Notes: generated by a model from the letters alone, not told the origin. A stretch of DNA of 64,000 nt from UBA1756 sp045222555 (GCA_045222555.1 JBGUYY010000029.1:62001-126000); one strand, 5' to 3'; counted from the stretch's first letter, positions 8,311-17,732 are shown. Numbers and translations are program-made.

Positions 8311-11300
8311 ATGGAACAGACATTAAAACAATTTGCCAAAGGTAACCTTTTTGATGCAGCCGACTTGCTGCTCTGCAAACTGAATATCAAGCATACGCAG
8401 GAAGAACCAACTCCAATGCGTTTCCATGATTACTTCGAAAGCAACATTCCTCAATACATTCAGAAAGCACTGGCGCTAACATCTGAACTCTACTATATCG
8501 GTGAAGTATGCGATGATTCTTTGACGGGCAATACGGACAACGTAACCGGATTAGCTGAAGATTTGGAAAAACTGCAGGCAAACGCACATTACCAAAGTAT
8601 GATGCTCTTTGCCATAGACATGCGTGAAGATTGTAATGTCACACGTACCGACATGGCTGATCTTACACGTGCTTTCAATCGTTTAGTGTACAACTTCCCC
8701 GTTACTGTCATCTTCCGTCAAGGGCACTTGTTGAGCATCGGAACCTGCGAGCGCACCGAGTTCAAACAAGAGTGGCGTCAGGGACAGGGTGAAAAATTGG
8801 GTAAAGTAAGCCTTTTGCGTAATATTGACTGTCTGAAACCACATCGGGGGCACATCAATATTCTAGAAGGAATGGAGTGTGGCGACTGTGCAACTTTTGA
8901 CAAACTGTATGAAAAATGGAAGAAAGTGTTCAACACGGAGTTGCTCACCAAGCAGTTCTACAACGATCTGTTCGAATGGTACCAATGGGCAGTATCTCCA
9001 GAAACAGGTGTCACCTTCCCTGGTGATGTGGATACCCAGGACGACGACCGCGAGGATATCGATACCCGCATAATTCGTCTCATCACACGCCTGATGTTTG
9101 TATGGTTTATCAAGCAGAAAGAACTTGTGCCATCAAAAATTTTCAACAACGAGTATCTTGTCACCATTCTTAAGGATTTCAATCCGCTAAGCACTACCGA
9201 GAGCACCTATTACCAAGCTATACTACAAAATCTGTTCTTCGGAACGCTTAATCGCCCCATTTTAGAAGACGGTGAGCGACGTGGGTTTGCCGAGTCCAAT
9301 ACGGCTGATGTGAAAAACCTCTACCGATATGAAGAACTCTTCTCCATTAGCAAAGATGAAGTGATTGACATCTTCTCCACCGTTCCATTCCTCAACTGCG
9401 GCCTTTTCGACTGTCAGGACAAGTGCAAGATGCTTGACGGTGTTCAACGAAGGTTCTATTATGATGGGTTCTCCCGCAACGACCGCAAGAAGAACGGTGT
9501 GTTCATGTATCGCGCCTTTGTGCCTAACATCCTGTTCTTCCATCCGGAGAAGGGCATCCTCTCCATTTTTGAACGCTATGTGTTCACCATCGAGGAGAAT
9601 ACGCCGCAAGATGTACAGGTAGCTCTCGATCCCGAATTGCTGGGTAAGGTGTTCGAAAACCTACTGGGAGCCTACAACCCGGAGACCAAGGAAACGGCCC
9701 GCAACGAGAGCGGCTCATTCTACACACCCCGCGAGATTGTGCAGTATATGGTGAACGAGAGCTTGGTGGCATATCTGAAACAAACTGTTGGTGAAGAGTT
9801 GGAACCCAAATACCGCCAGTTACTCGACTTCACCACCGAAGATGTGCAACTGACCACAGAACAGAAATCGAAAATTTTGCACTCGCTCTTCACCTGCAAG
9901 ATTCTCGACCCTGCTTGCGGTTCGGGAGCCTTCCCCATGGGCATGTTGCAGCAAATGGTGCATATCCTGCAGCAAGTCGACCCCGATAACAGCCAGTGGC
10001 GCGATGTGTTGCTAAATATGGCTGTGGATGAGAGCCGCCGTGCTTTCGGTATTGTAGACGAGGAGGAACGAAAGAAAAAACTTTTGGAGATTGAAGAAAC
10101 ATTCAACAACGGACTCAACTCACCAGACTATACTCGCAAGCTGTATATTATAGAATCATGCATCTACGGCGTTGACATCCAGCCCATCGCAATGCTAATT
10201 TCTCGTTTGCGTTTCTTTATCACCCTTATATGCGAGCAGAACGACATCCAGCGAGACAAGCCGGAGCTGAACTTCGGCATCAAGACACTGCCCAATTTGG
10301 AGTCGAAATTCGTGGCCGCCGATTCTTTAATCGATGCCGACATCCACAAGTACAACGAGGACTGGACGCAAGACGAGGTGCTCACCCTGCTGAAGAACGA
10401 GTTGATTGCCATTCGTCGCCGTCATTTCTACACCCGCAAACGTCGCGAAAAAATACGCCTATTGAAAGAGGACGAAGCAAAACGCAAGCAGATACACGAG
10501 CATATCAACCGCCTGGTGGGAGAACCAAACGAGAAGAAAATCAAGATGTTCCGCCAACAAATTGCCGAGTATGAGAAACTGCTGGAGCTATACCAAGGTG
10601 AGGATTGGGTGGAAGAAGCCATACAAACAGACCTGTTCTTGCCCGCCCAAGTTACTCTAGTGGATAGAAACAAGCGGGAACGTGACAAAATCAACAAATC
10701 TATTGCCAACTGCAAACAAGAAATAAACCGTGAACAAAATAAAACCACACCACAAGGCTTCGAAGCCGCTGTTTTGCAAGTTACCAACTGGAACCCCTAC
10801 GACCAAAGCAGCGTATCCCCGTTCCTTGATATTGAATGGATGTTTGGTGTAACCGACGGATTCGATATTGTGATTGGAAATCCGCCGTATATTGTTGTTC
10901 CTAAAGATAATATTTATAGTAGTTATAATTATGAAACATTTTCTTGTTATGAAATGTATGCATATTTTTTTGAGAGGGCGATTTCTTTGTTGAAACCGAA
11001 TAAAATAATAGCATTTATTACGGCTTCATTATATATTAAGGGGTTAAAATTTGAATCTCTTCGAGATTATTTAGAGAACAATACACAATTGATAGAGTTA
11101 AAGGTGGTTGGTGACAATGTGTTTGAAAATGTCAAAATGCCTACAGCTATTTTCATTGCATTGGAGGGACTGGGGAGTTGGCGTTTTACGGAAATGATAC
11201 CAGGGCTTAGTATTTTGAGTAAGATGGATAATAATGGTGTTGTACTCGATACCATTTCTGATATTCAACGTGGTTTTGAAATTGGTCGAAAACTCGTTTC

Positions 11301-11868
11301 TTCCGCTGGCGATATTCCATTCCTGACTGGCTCAAATGTTGAAAAATATAAACCCAACACAACATGTTATATATCAGAATCAACGTATCAAACTTACAAA
11401 AAAGACGATTATTATTATACGGGGCCTAGATTATTGCTACGCGAGACTGGAAGTTTTTTGACAGTTCTTTATTTAGAGAAAAAGTTGTACTCAAATCGAA
11501 GTCTATATTCTATTAAAATAACAGACAACCGATTTCAAACTAAATATGTTCTTGCCTGTATGAACTCTTTGGCGATGCAATATTATTACTCATCAAAATT
11601 TAAGAGCGAAACAGAGTTGTTTCCGAAAATACGAATAAAACAAGCAAGATTACTTCCAATACCACTTGCGGATGAAAATAAACAGGAAAAGCTATCTCTA
11701 TTAGTTGACGCAATAATTAATGAAGGCAAAAGCAGTGCTAATTACCAAAACCAAATAGATGAAATACTATTTGATCTCTATGGTTTAACAAAAGAAGAAC
11801 GGGATACTATATATAAAGAGATAGATTTCCATAATAATATCGATAACGAAACCGACGACGATGAGTAA
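8311..11868 (+). CDS. Eco57I-type N6-adenine DNA methylase
   Basis: 1185 residues. SAM-binding motif I is DPACGSGAF (D533 onward) and catalytic motif IV is NPPY (N857-Y860), so the predicted product is N6-methyladenine. About 450 residues precede the methylase core (helical, no nuclease motif recognised). A charged insert with coiled-coil character (about 690-830) separates motif I from motif IV. The final 320 residues should be the target-recognition region and end in the FDLYGLTKEE segment typical of these enzymes. DNA composition changes sharply to AT-rich just after NPPY (see findings). It lies between the helicase (9-base gap) and the accessory gene (8-base overlap). Likely role: self-marking and target choice for a restriction-like defence system. 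Confidence 0.88.
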   Translation: MEQTLKQFAKGNLFDAADLLLCKLNIKHTQEEPTPMRFHDYFESNIPQYIQKALALTSELYYIGEVCDDSLTGNTDNVTGLAEDLEKLQANAHYQSMMLFAIDMREDCNVTRTDMADLTRAFNRLVYNFPVTVIFRQGHLLSIGTCERTEFKQEWRQGQGEKLGKVSLLRNIDCLKPHRGHINILEGMECGDCATFDKLYEKWKKVFNTELLTKQFYNDLFEWYQWAVSPETGVTFPGDVDTQDDDREDIDTRIIRLITRLMFVWFIKQKELVPSKIFNNEYLVTILKDFNPLSTTESTYYQAILQNLFFGTLNRPILEDGERRGFAESNTADVKNLYRYEELFSISKDEVIDIFSTVPFLNCGLFDCQDKCKMLDGVQRRFYYDGFSRNDRKKNGVFMYRAFVPNILFFHPEKGILSIFERYVFTIEENTPQDVQVALDPELLGKVFENLLGAYNPETKETARNESGSFYTPREIVQYMVNESLVAYLKQTVGEELEPKYRQLLDFTTEDVQLTTEQKSKILHSLFTCKILDPACGSGAFPMGMLQQMVHILQQVDPDNSQWRDVLLNMAVDESRRAFGIVDEEERKKKLLEIEETFNNGLNSPDYTRKLYIIESCIYGVDIQPIAMLISRLRFFITLICEQNDIQRDKPELNFGIKTLPNLESKFVAADSLIDADIHKYNEDWTQDEVLTLLKNELIAIRRRHFYTRKRREKIRLLKEDEAKRKQIHEHINRLVGEPNEKKIKMFRQQIAEYEKLLELYQGEDWVEEAIQTDLFLPAQVTLVDRNKRERDKINKSIANCKQEINREQNKTTPQGFEAAVLQVTNWNPYDQSSVSPFLDIEWMFGVTDGFDIVIGNPPYIVVPKDNIYSSYNYETFSCYEMYAYFFERAISLLKPNKIIAFITASLYIKGLKFESLRDYLENNTQLIELKVVGDNVFENVKMPTAIFIALEGLGSWRFTEMIPGLSILSKMDNNGVVLDTISDIQRGFEIGRKLVSSAGDIPFLTGSNVEKYKPNTTCYISESTYQTYKKDDYYYTGPRLLLRETGSFLTVLYLEKKLYSNRSLYSIKITDNRFQTKYVLACMNSLAMQYYYSSKFKSETELFPKIRIKQARLLPIPLADENKQEKLSLLVDAIINEGKSSANYQNQIDEILFDLYGLTKEERDTIYKEIDFHNNIDNETDDDE

Positions 11869-12589
11869 ATTGACTGATTTTTATGCCCACAAGGCTGCCA
11901 TTAATGAACAAGACAACACACGGTGGGAGCAGCTGGAAGATCAACTGCTGAAAGAAGAGCTGCTGCCCGAACTGATGGAACACTTGAAAACAGTACTCTC
12001 GAAAGTGAAGTGTCCGCTGATGTTCACTGGCAGCTATGACCCCACCGGAGTGCTATCCGTTTCGTTTACGAGGAATTGCATAATTGCAAATAGTGCTACA
12101 CAGCCGCAAGCCCACGAGAAAAAGCTCATTCCAAAGGCAACACCATCACCATCTGCTATTACTGCCCCTGATGAACATATAAGAAAAAAAGCAAAGAGCC
12201 TCGCTGAAACTGGTCAGCCTGTAACAACACCACATTCTCCCGTTTCAATTCAGTACGAGCCCACCAAACAGGTGGTCAACTACACCAAAGGCCTCAAAGT
12301 CACTTTTCCAGATGGCACAGTGGTTGCGGAACGTACCGCCAACGATACACTGATACGTGTTTTGCAGAGAATCGGGCTGGCTAAGGTGGCCTCAAGCGGC
12401 CTTACCCACGGCGGAGGCTACGGCCTCGTCTCCAAAACAATGCGCCCGGTGGAAGCAGGTCGCACATGGCAACACAAAGTGGGTGGGTACTACGTCTATG
12501 TCAACATCAGCAACCAACAGAAAAAAGACGACCTCATGAAGCTGTCAGAAATGTTCGGCTTGGGGCTGAAGATAGAAGACGGAAAGTAA
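11861..12589 (+). CDS. Accessory protein of the helicase-methylase operon, unknown family
   Basis: 242 residues, translationally coupled to the methylase: its ATG overlaps the methylase stop within ATGAGTAA. The N-terminal 70 residues are helical and acidic. A Pro/Ala/Thr-rich linker (about 85-135) follows. The C-terminal domain (about 140-242) contains FPDGTVVAERTANDTLIRVL, then GLTHGGGYGLVSKTMRP and a strand-rich WQHKVGGYYVYVNI. The Gly-rich stretch and basic residues would suit nucleic-acid binding, but this is inference. I do not recognise a named family. The 8-base overlap is good evidence that it works with the methylase and helicase, perhaps as the missing specificity or cleavage-control subunit. 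Confidence 0.65.
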   Translation: MSKLTDFYAHKAAINEQDNTRWEQLEDQLLKEELLPELMEHLKTVLSKVKCPLMFTGSYDPTGVLSVSFTRNCIIANSATQPQAHEKKLIPKATPSPSAITAPDEHIRKKAKSLAETGQPVTTPHSPVSIQYEPTKQVVNYTKGLKVTFPDGTVVAERTANDTLIRVLQRIGLAKVASSGLTHGGGYGLVSKTMRPVEAGRTWQHKVGGYYVYVNISNQQKKDDLMKLSEMFGLGLKIEDGK

Positions 12590-12665
12590 GGGAAAATCAA
12601 GGCAGATGATGAACACACCTATTTTACTCAAAAAAAGAAAACAAATTAAATAAAGCAAAAGAACT

Positions 12666-14402
12666 ATGTACGAAATTGGTAAAACATACAGATTCCGTTT
12701 CAAGGAAGTCTATACAGGTAAGGACGGAAATAATTACCTGCATCTTGAAGATCCGGAACATCCGGACATCTTCATTTCAGTGAAACCCTATAGCTTTCAG
12801 ACCGATTGGTATGATACGTCTGCTTGGTTGGATTGCTATTGCAGAAGGCAAGATGTATATGGGAGATTTCAATTTGATTTGTCGAAAGAAGCCCTATTAA
12901 ATTATCTGTACGGCCCTAACCTTGGACATTATCAGTATTTCACCATAGACAAACGGGTCATGGATAACAACGGTAAAGAGTGCTTTTCTATTACCGATCC
13001 GTACGGACTTTCGCAACTGTTTTTCCCTGGTGATGATCATATAGATGAATTTAAGGTTGGCGATGAAGTTATTCTGGATGTGATAGAAATTCAAAGTTCA
13101 TCGGAGGGGAAAAACAATGCCTTTCTGAAATTGAAACTTAAAAAAGATAATATCCAGAAAGTGCAATCAGATGGCAATGATGCCGTCATCAGAGATGATG
13201 AGGCGTTTTCAATTGGCGAGGAAGATATGCATCATGAGTTCAAGTCATCCATAGCGTTCCCCGCTGGCGGAGACAAAGAGAATATGGAGCAGCAATTATC
13301 GGTTCTGATGCAGTCTATAGCTGGTTTTATGAATAAGGAAGGGGGAACCTTGTATATCGGGGTGAATGATTCTGGCGAACCGTATAAGGATGTGAGCGAG
13401 GAGTTTCAGTATCTGAATGACGACAGCAAGGATAATTTCACCTATAAAGAGAACGCAGACCAATATAAGCTAAAACTTATCAATAAGATTCATAAAGATT
13501 TGGGCGGATATGCTGTGAGTCTTGTAAATGTCCGTTTTGAGCAGGCGAATAATGTGACATATGCTGCCATTGACGCACAAAAGGCAGATTCTGTAGTGTG
13601 GTATCAGAATAAAGAATTGTATGTCCGTTGCGGCAATAGTACACGGAGAATGTTAGGGGACAACATAACAAAGTTTATACTCTCTCGGACAAATGAACGA
13701 AAGTTTGATGATATTGTGAACAGGCCAGAGAAGAATTTTCAGGACGAAAGCGTTTCTGTGCAGATTGAGGATGACAACGTGCCAGTTGCAATCAGACGTC
13801 CTCTGCCTGCCCCTTACAAAGAAGATGCTTGGCGTTACATATCATTATACAAAAATGGTCAATGGATGTTTACCAAAAAGTCAGTTGGTGCCTCCAACGA
13901 TCTGATCGTAGAAGTTCCCATTCCGAAGGAACCGAAAAAGTATGTGATGATGATTGCATATTCATCAGGTAAAGTGAATGCTGTGGAGTTAAAGACACTG
14001 TTGTATGGGACAGGTAGAAATCAGAATACACTCATAGCTACGGATGCCAGAAGGAATAAAGGTGTTACGGAAGGACAGGATTCTGTGGTAAATGCATTTT
14101 GTATAAAGAAGGGTGGCCTCTTGTTGGTTCAATGTGTAGTTGATGGACAGATTAAAATTAAGGCGCATAAAATGGAGGCAGTTACCCCCCATAAGTACTT
14201 GGATGCTCAAGGCAATATGATAATCCCTACAGGAACTCTTACTCATCTTGCACCCATTGAAATAGATTCTGTCGAGAAGTCTGCAATCGAAGCTATGGGG
14301 ATTGTGGTAAAGGACTATGAACGATATAATAAAAATGGCATAGATAAAGTTAAATTGCAGGGCAAGTATCAGGAGCTGATAGATAAAATTCTTTCAATAT
14401 AG
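12666..14402 (+). CDS. AlbA_2 (Schlafen-like) domain protein with an N-terminal OB-like region
   Basis: 578 residues. Residues about 1-165 are beta-rich and look like nucleic-acid-binding OB-type modules (IGKTYRFRFKEVYTGKDG, EFKVGDEVILDVIEIQ). An AlbA_2 domain follows from about residue 185: HHEFKSSIAFPAGG, then IAGFMNKEGGTLYIGVND, the family's E-x-K and GGTLYIGV motifs. The C-terminal 200 residues are strand-rich and unassigned. AlbA_2 proteins are often defence-associated or regulatory and bind nucleic acids. The gene starts 76 bases after the helicase-methylase operon on the same strand. It may extend that defence unit or be an independent neighbour. Confidence 0.75.
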   Translation: MYEIGKTYRFRFKEVYTGKDGNNYLHLEDPEHPDIFISVKPYSFQTDWYDTSAWLDCYCRRQDVYGRFQFDLSKEALLNYLYGPNLGHYQYFTIDKRVMDNNGKECFSITDPYGLSQLFFPGDDHIDEFKVGDEVILDVIEIQSSSEGKNNAFLKLKLKKDNIQKVQSDGNDAVIRDDEAFSIGEEDMHHEFKSSIAFPAGGDKENMEQQLSVLMQSIAGFMNKEGGTLYIGVNDSGEPYKDVSEEFQYLNDDSKDNFTYKENADQYKLKLINKIHKDLGGYAVSLVNVRFEQANNVTYAAIDAQKADSVVWYQNKELYVRCGNSTRRMLGDNITKFILSRTNERKFDDIVNRPEKNFQDESVSVQIEDDNVPVAIRRPLPAPYKEDAWRYISLYKNGQWMFTKKSVGASNDLIVEVPIPKEPKKYVMMIAYSSGKVNAVELKTLLYGTGRNQNTLIATDARRNKGVTEGQDSVVNAFCIKKGGLLLVQCVVDGQIKIKAHKMEAVTPHKYLDAQGNMIIPTGTLTHLAPIEIDSVEKSAIEAMGIVVKDYERYNKNGIDKVKLQGKYQELIDKILSI

Positions 14403-14428
14403 CGGAGGGCTGCAGACAATAGTTATAA

Positions 14429-14488
14429 CACATCTCCGTTAAGGGTGTCCGCAAAGGCGGAAAATGGAAAATTGAGGACGGAAAATAA
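14429..14488 (+). pseudogene. Relic 3' tail of an AlbA_2-type regulator
   Basis: The frame ending at TAA 14486-14488 reads GVRKGGKWKIEDGK at its end. The intact gene just downstream ends GGRKSGKWVIAEGK. The match in sequence and stop position shows that this 60-base stretch is the remaining C terminus of a second copy of such a gene, the rest having been lost or replaced. It directly precedes the start of the intact gene at 14501. Confidence 0.65.
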
Positions 14489-14500
14489 TTGTACTTAACA

Positions 14501-15925
14501 ATGATCACACAACAAGAACTACAGACACTGCTGCATAGCACGGAAACCTATCGGGTGGAACGAACCATCTCGACGGGTGATATGGACAAGTTTCAGGAGG
14601 CGATTTGTGCATTTTCCAACGATTTGCCCAATTCGCGCAAGAAAGGGTATCTGATACTCGGTGCACACGATGACGGCACGCTGTCGGGACTCAAGGTAAC
14701 GGATGCGCTGTTGAAAAAGATAGCGGCCATCCGTTCCGATGGCAATATCCTGCCCATTCCCGTGATGAGTGTGGATCGGTTTGTATTACCTGAAGGGGAA
14801 GTGCTGGTGGCAGAGGTAACACCCTCAATGTTGCCGCCCGTGCGCTATCGAGGTCGCACATTCATCCGCATCGGACCACGCCGAGACATCGCCACGGAAG
14901 CCGAAGAACGCATACTGGCCGAAAGGCGCACATCTTATATGGCCACGTTTGATACGATGCCCTGTTTTGCTGCCAAACTCACAGATATTGACACGGAACT
15001 TGTAAGCAGCAAATATTTGGAGAAACTGTTCGGAAAGGAGCTGCTGTCGGCTGACAAACGCTCCATCGAGGAACAGTTGTCTGCCGTCGGTCTATTCGAC
15101 ATTGAGAACAATTGTCCCACCAATGCCGCCGTGGTATTGTTCGGCAAGCGTCCCCGTCGTTTTATGCCGGGTCTGTATGTGCAGTATGTGCGTTTTACGG
15201 GTGAGGATGTGAGCAGTGATGTCGAAAATGAGATCCAGTTGGAGGGCAATTATTGTGAATTATTGCCGCGCTTGGAGTCGCTGCTGGAATTGTCTGTCAT
15301 CAAGAAGAAGCCCGTGTTTGTCTCGATGCTGCGCGAGGAGATGGTCAGTAACTTCCCCTATACTGCCATCCGCGAGCTGGTGATGAACGGCTGTATGCAC
15401 CGCGACCTGCAAAGCAATATGCCGCTGCGAATCTATGAGTTTGCCCGCCACCTTGAAATCACGAATGCCGGCGGCTTGTATGGTAACGCCCGTCCGGAGA
15501 ACTTCCCGACAATCAACGACTACCGCAATCCGCTCATCGCCAGTGTCATGAAGACGATGGGCTACGTGAATATGTTCAACCGTGGTGTAGGTCAGGTGCA
15601 GGCAGACTTGAAAGAGAACGGGAATGATCCGGCAATTTTCGATGTGAACCTGTTGACCGCCTTCAAGGTGATTGTAAACGAAGTCTCAGGGGAGAGTCTG
15701 AAAAATGACCGAAAAGATGATCGAAAAGAAATAACTGAACGACAGCGATTTATCTTAAGTATTATTAAGGCTGATGACCGAATAACCGTCCAGTTGATGA
15801 CCGAAAAGCTAAAGGTTTCAGAGAAGACAATTCGGCGAGAGCTTTCCAATCTCCAAGAGAAAGGCGTTCTTGTTCGTGAGGGTGGCCGCAAAAGCGGAAA
15901 ATGGGTGATAGCAGAAGGGAAGTGA
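14501..15925 (+). CDS. AlbA_2/HATPase-type transcriptional regulator with C-terminal HTH
   Basis: 474 residues. The N-terminal AlbA_2 domain (about 1-130) has KKGYLILGAHDDG, a form of the GGxLxIGVxDxG motif, with VERTIS in place of the usual E-x-K residues. The middle (about 270-385) matches the GHKL-like ATP-binding segment of this family: FPYTAIRELVMNGCMHRDLQ, then EITNAGGLYG, then the NRGVGQVQ loop. The C-terminal 65 residues are a DeoR-like winged helix (VQLMTEKLKVSEKTIRREL). ATG 14501 is preferred to the TTG at 14489. The family is a nucleic-acid-binding regulator with unknown ligand. Relic pieces of similar genes lie on both sides. Confidence 0.8.
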   Translation: MITQQELQTLLHSTETYRVERTISTGDMDKFQEAICAFSNDLPNSRKKGYLILGAHDDGTLSGLKVTDALLKKIAAIRSDGNILPIPVMSVDRFVLPEGEVLVAEVTPSMLPPVRYRGRTFIRIGPRRDIATEAEERILAERRTSYMATFDTMPCFAAKLTDIDTELVSSKYLEKLFGKELLSADKRSIEEQLSAVGLFDIENNCPTNAAVVLFGKRPRRFMPGLYVQYVRFTGEDVSSDVENEIQLEGNYCELLPRLESLLELSVIKKKPVFVSMLREEMVSNFPYTAIRELVMNGCMHRDLQSNMPLRIYEFARHLEITNAGGLYGNARPENFPTINDYRNPLIASVMKTMGYVNMFNRGVGQVQADLKENGNDPAIFDVNLLTAFKVIVNEVSGESLKNDRKDDRKEITERQRFILSIIKADDRITVQLMTEKLKVSEKTIRRELSNLQEKGVLVREGGRKSGKWVIAEGK

Positions 15926-15935
15926 TTGCACTTCC

Positions 15936-16046
15936 AATGTCACAGATAATCCCGCTGATATTAAGGATGTAGGAGGGAATGTCACTGATGATGTCACTGA
16001 TAATGTCACAGAAAATGTTACAGATAATGTCGTTCTGTTGCTGTAG
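15936..16046 (+). pseudogene. Orphan NVTDN-repeat tail, relic of another AlbA_2 protein
   Basis: In a frame different from the preceding gene, bases 15936-16046 read NVTDNPADIKDVGG, then DDVTDNVTENVTDN and a stop (TAG 16044-16046). Asn-Val-Thr-Asp/Glu tandem repeats are a known linker of AlbA_2/HATPase proteins in Bacteroidota, between the ATP-binding part and the winged helix. Here the repeat stands alone without start or body, directly after the stop of the gene at 14501. It is most simply a recombination scar. Confidence 0.55.
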
Positions 16047-16385
16047 GATCATTAAAAACGCCATTGTTCATAATTTTGTTAGCGATTAGTTTCGCAAGGG
16101 TATTGCCACGTATCGGAAATGTTGTAAGTTTGCAACTGTAAATCTGATGCACGCCACGTTAGGTTTACAGCGATAAAAATATTACTATGGATAAAATCGC
16201 AAACATCAAGTTAATGTTCAGGTAGCGTAAGGGCATTGCCCCATTTGTGTCGCTTGATTTGCACAACGATACATGGTCATAATTGTCGGAATTGTGACTG
16301 GGATATCTTACGCTGTCTAAAGAAGGAGGAAGAATATTATTAAAGTATTATAAATCATATTATTAACCCTTAAACCCCTTTTGCT
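16047..16385 (+). promoter_or_regulatory. Promoter A and long leader of the DUF2130 gene
   Basis: The core promoter is TTG (16103-16105), 19 bases, TAAGTTTG (16125-16132), a perfect Bacteroidota layout, leaving a leader of about 245 bases. Immediately upstream, TGTTCATAATTTTGT (from 16065) and the following 30 bases closely match the region before promoter B at 17855-17902. The leader holds TATGGATAA at 16186-16194 and a weak 8-base inverted repeat. AAGGAGGAAG lies at about 16321, too far from the ATG at 16386 to be its ribosome site. No gene is seen in this 339-base stretch. Confidence 0.65.
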
Positions 16386-17717
16386 ATGAAAGAATTAAAA
16401 TGCCCCAAGTGTGGAACTGTGATTTCAGTAGATGAAGCCGGCTATGCCGAAATCGTTAACCAAGTTAGAACCGCCGAGTTTGAAAGCGAGCTCCAGCACC
16501 GTCTGGACGAAAAGCTCCAACAGCAGAAGTTGTCGCAGGAGCGCGAGGAAGCCAAGATGGAATCGAAGCACCAGTCGGAAATCAGCCAGAAGGATGTGGA
16601 GATCGCCCAGCTGAAGAAAGACCTCCAAGCCGCCAGCCAGCAGCAGAAAACGGCGGTGGAGTTGGCCCTTGCCGACAAGGAGAAACAGATCAGCGAACTT
16701 CAGGCACAGCTGGCACAAAACGCCGGCCAGCAGAAGATGGCCGTTATGGAGGAGCAGCAGAAAGCCCAGCAGCAGCTGAACCAGAAGGACCTTGAAATCG
16801 AGAAACTGAAATCGAGTGTGGAGGCCCAGAAACTGGAGACAGCAACCTTGATGGCCAACCAGAAGGAACGCTTCGAGAACGAGCTGAAACTGAAGCAGGA
16901 GATGGTGGACTACTATAAGGACTTGAAGACTAAGATGTCCACCAAGATGGTTGGGGAGACGCTGGAGCAGCACTGTAGCACCGAGTTCAACCGTGTGCGC
17001 CCGCTCTTCCCGCACGCCTATTTCGAGAAGGACAACGACGCCTCCGGCGGCACCAAGGGCGACTTTATCTTCCGCGATTACGATGACGGCACCGAGTATG
17101 TGTCCATCATGTTCGAGATGAAGAACGAACAGGACGAAACTGCGAGCAAGCATAAGAACGAGGACTTCCTCAAGAAGCTGGATGCCGACCGCACAGCCAA
17201 GAACTGCGAGTTCGCCGTGCTGGTCAGCCTGCTCGAACCCGACAGCGAGCTCTATAACACCGGCATCGTGGATATGTCGCACCGCTTCCCGAAGATGTAC
17301 GTCATCCGCCCGCAGTTCTTCATCCCGCTGATCACCCTGCTGGTGCAGACCTCGAAGAAGAGCATCGAGTATAAACGCCAGCTCATCCTGGCGCAGAGCA
17401 AGGAGGTGGACGTCACCAACTTTGAGAACGCGTTGCTGGACTTCAAGGACAAGTTCGGACGCAACTACCGCATCGCCAGCGAGAAGTTCCAGAAGGCAAT
17501 CGACGAGATTGACAAGTCCATCGACCACCTTCAGAAGATCAAGGACGCCCTCATCGGCAGCGAGAACAACCTTCGCCTAGCCAACGACAAGGCAGAGGAT
17601 CTGTCCATCAAGAAACTCACTCGCGGCAACCCCACGATGAAGGCCCTGTTTGATAAGGCGCACGAGTCGGCCACCGACGAGCCGAGCGACGACTTTGAAG
17701 TGGTGGTGGAGGAATAG
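16386..17717 (+). CDS. DUF2130 protein (coiled coil plus PD-(D/E)xK-like domain)
   Basis: 443 residues. It starts with a short CPKCGT zinc-ribbon half, then about 170 residues of Gln/Glu/Lys-rich coiled coil (residues 25-195). The C-terminal domain has GDFIFRD (D226) and FEMKNE (E244, K246), the D...ExK arrangement of PD-(D/E)xK nuclease folds, and ends in another helical region. This is the DUF2130 (PF09903) architecture at about its usual length. The cellular role is not established; a nucleolytic or structural DNA role is inferred from the motif. It has its own promoter and is followed by a terminator-like hairpin, so it is probably monocistronic, yet it shares its upstream element with the next operon. 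Confidence 0.85.
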   Translation: MKELKCPKCGTVISVDEAGYAEIVNQVRTAEFESELQHRLDEKLQQQKLSQEREEAKMESKHQSEISQKDVEIAQLKKDLQAASQQQKTAVELALADKEKQISELQAQLAQNAGQQKMAVMEEQQKAQQQLNQKDLEIEKLKSSVEAQKLETATLMANQKERFENELKLKQEMVDYYKDLKTKMSTKMVGETLEQHCSTEFNRVRPLFPHAYFEKDNDASGGTKGDFIFRDYDDGTEYVSIMFEMKNEQDETASKHKNEDFLKKLDADRTAKNCEFAVLVSLLEPDSELYNTGIVDMSHRFPKMYVIRPQFFIPLITLLVQTSKKSIEYKRQLILAQSKEVDVTNFENALLDFKDKFGRNYRIASEKFQKAIDEIDKSIDHLQKIKDALIGSENNLRLANDKAEDLSIKKLTRGNPTMKALFDKAHESATDEPSDDFEVVVEE

Positions 17718-17732
17718 TCCCGGGGGGGCGGT

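Noticed and set aside
4882..12589. Assignment of the helicase-methylase cassette to DISARM or BREX
   Set aside because: The DUF1998 helicase drmA, drmB, pglZ, brxC and other required genes are not in the window.
16224..16314. Inverted repeat AGCGTAAG ... CTTACGCT in the DUF2130 leader
   Set aside because: Only eight bases separated by 75; not convincing as a structure or operator.
16425..17528. 367-codon open frame on the minus strand
   Set aside because: It is the antisense shadow of the DUF2130 gene; its Leu/His/Val-rich product mirrors the Gln/Glu/Lys coiled coil and has no family signal.
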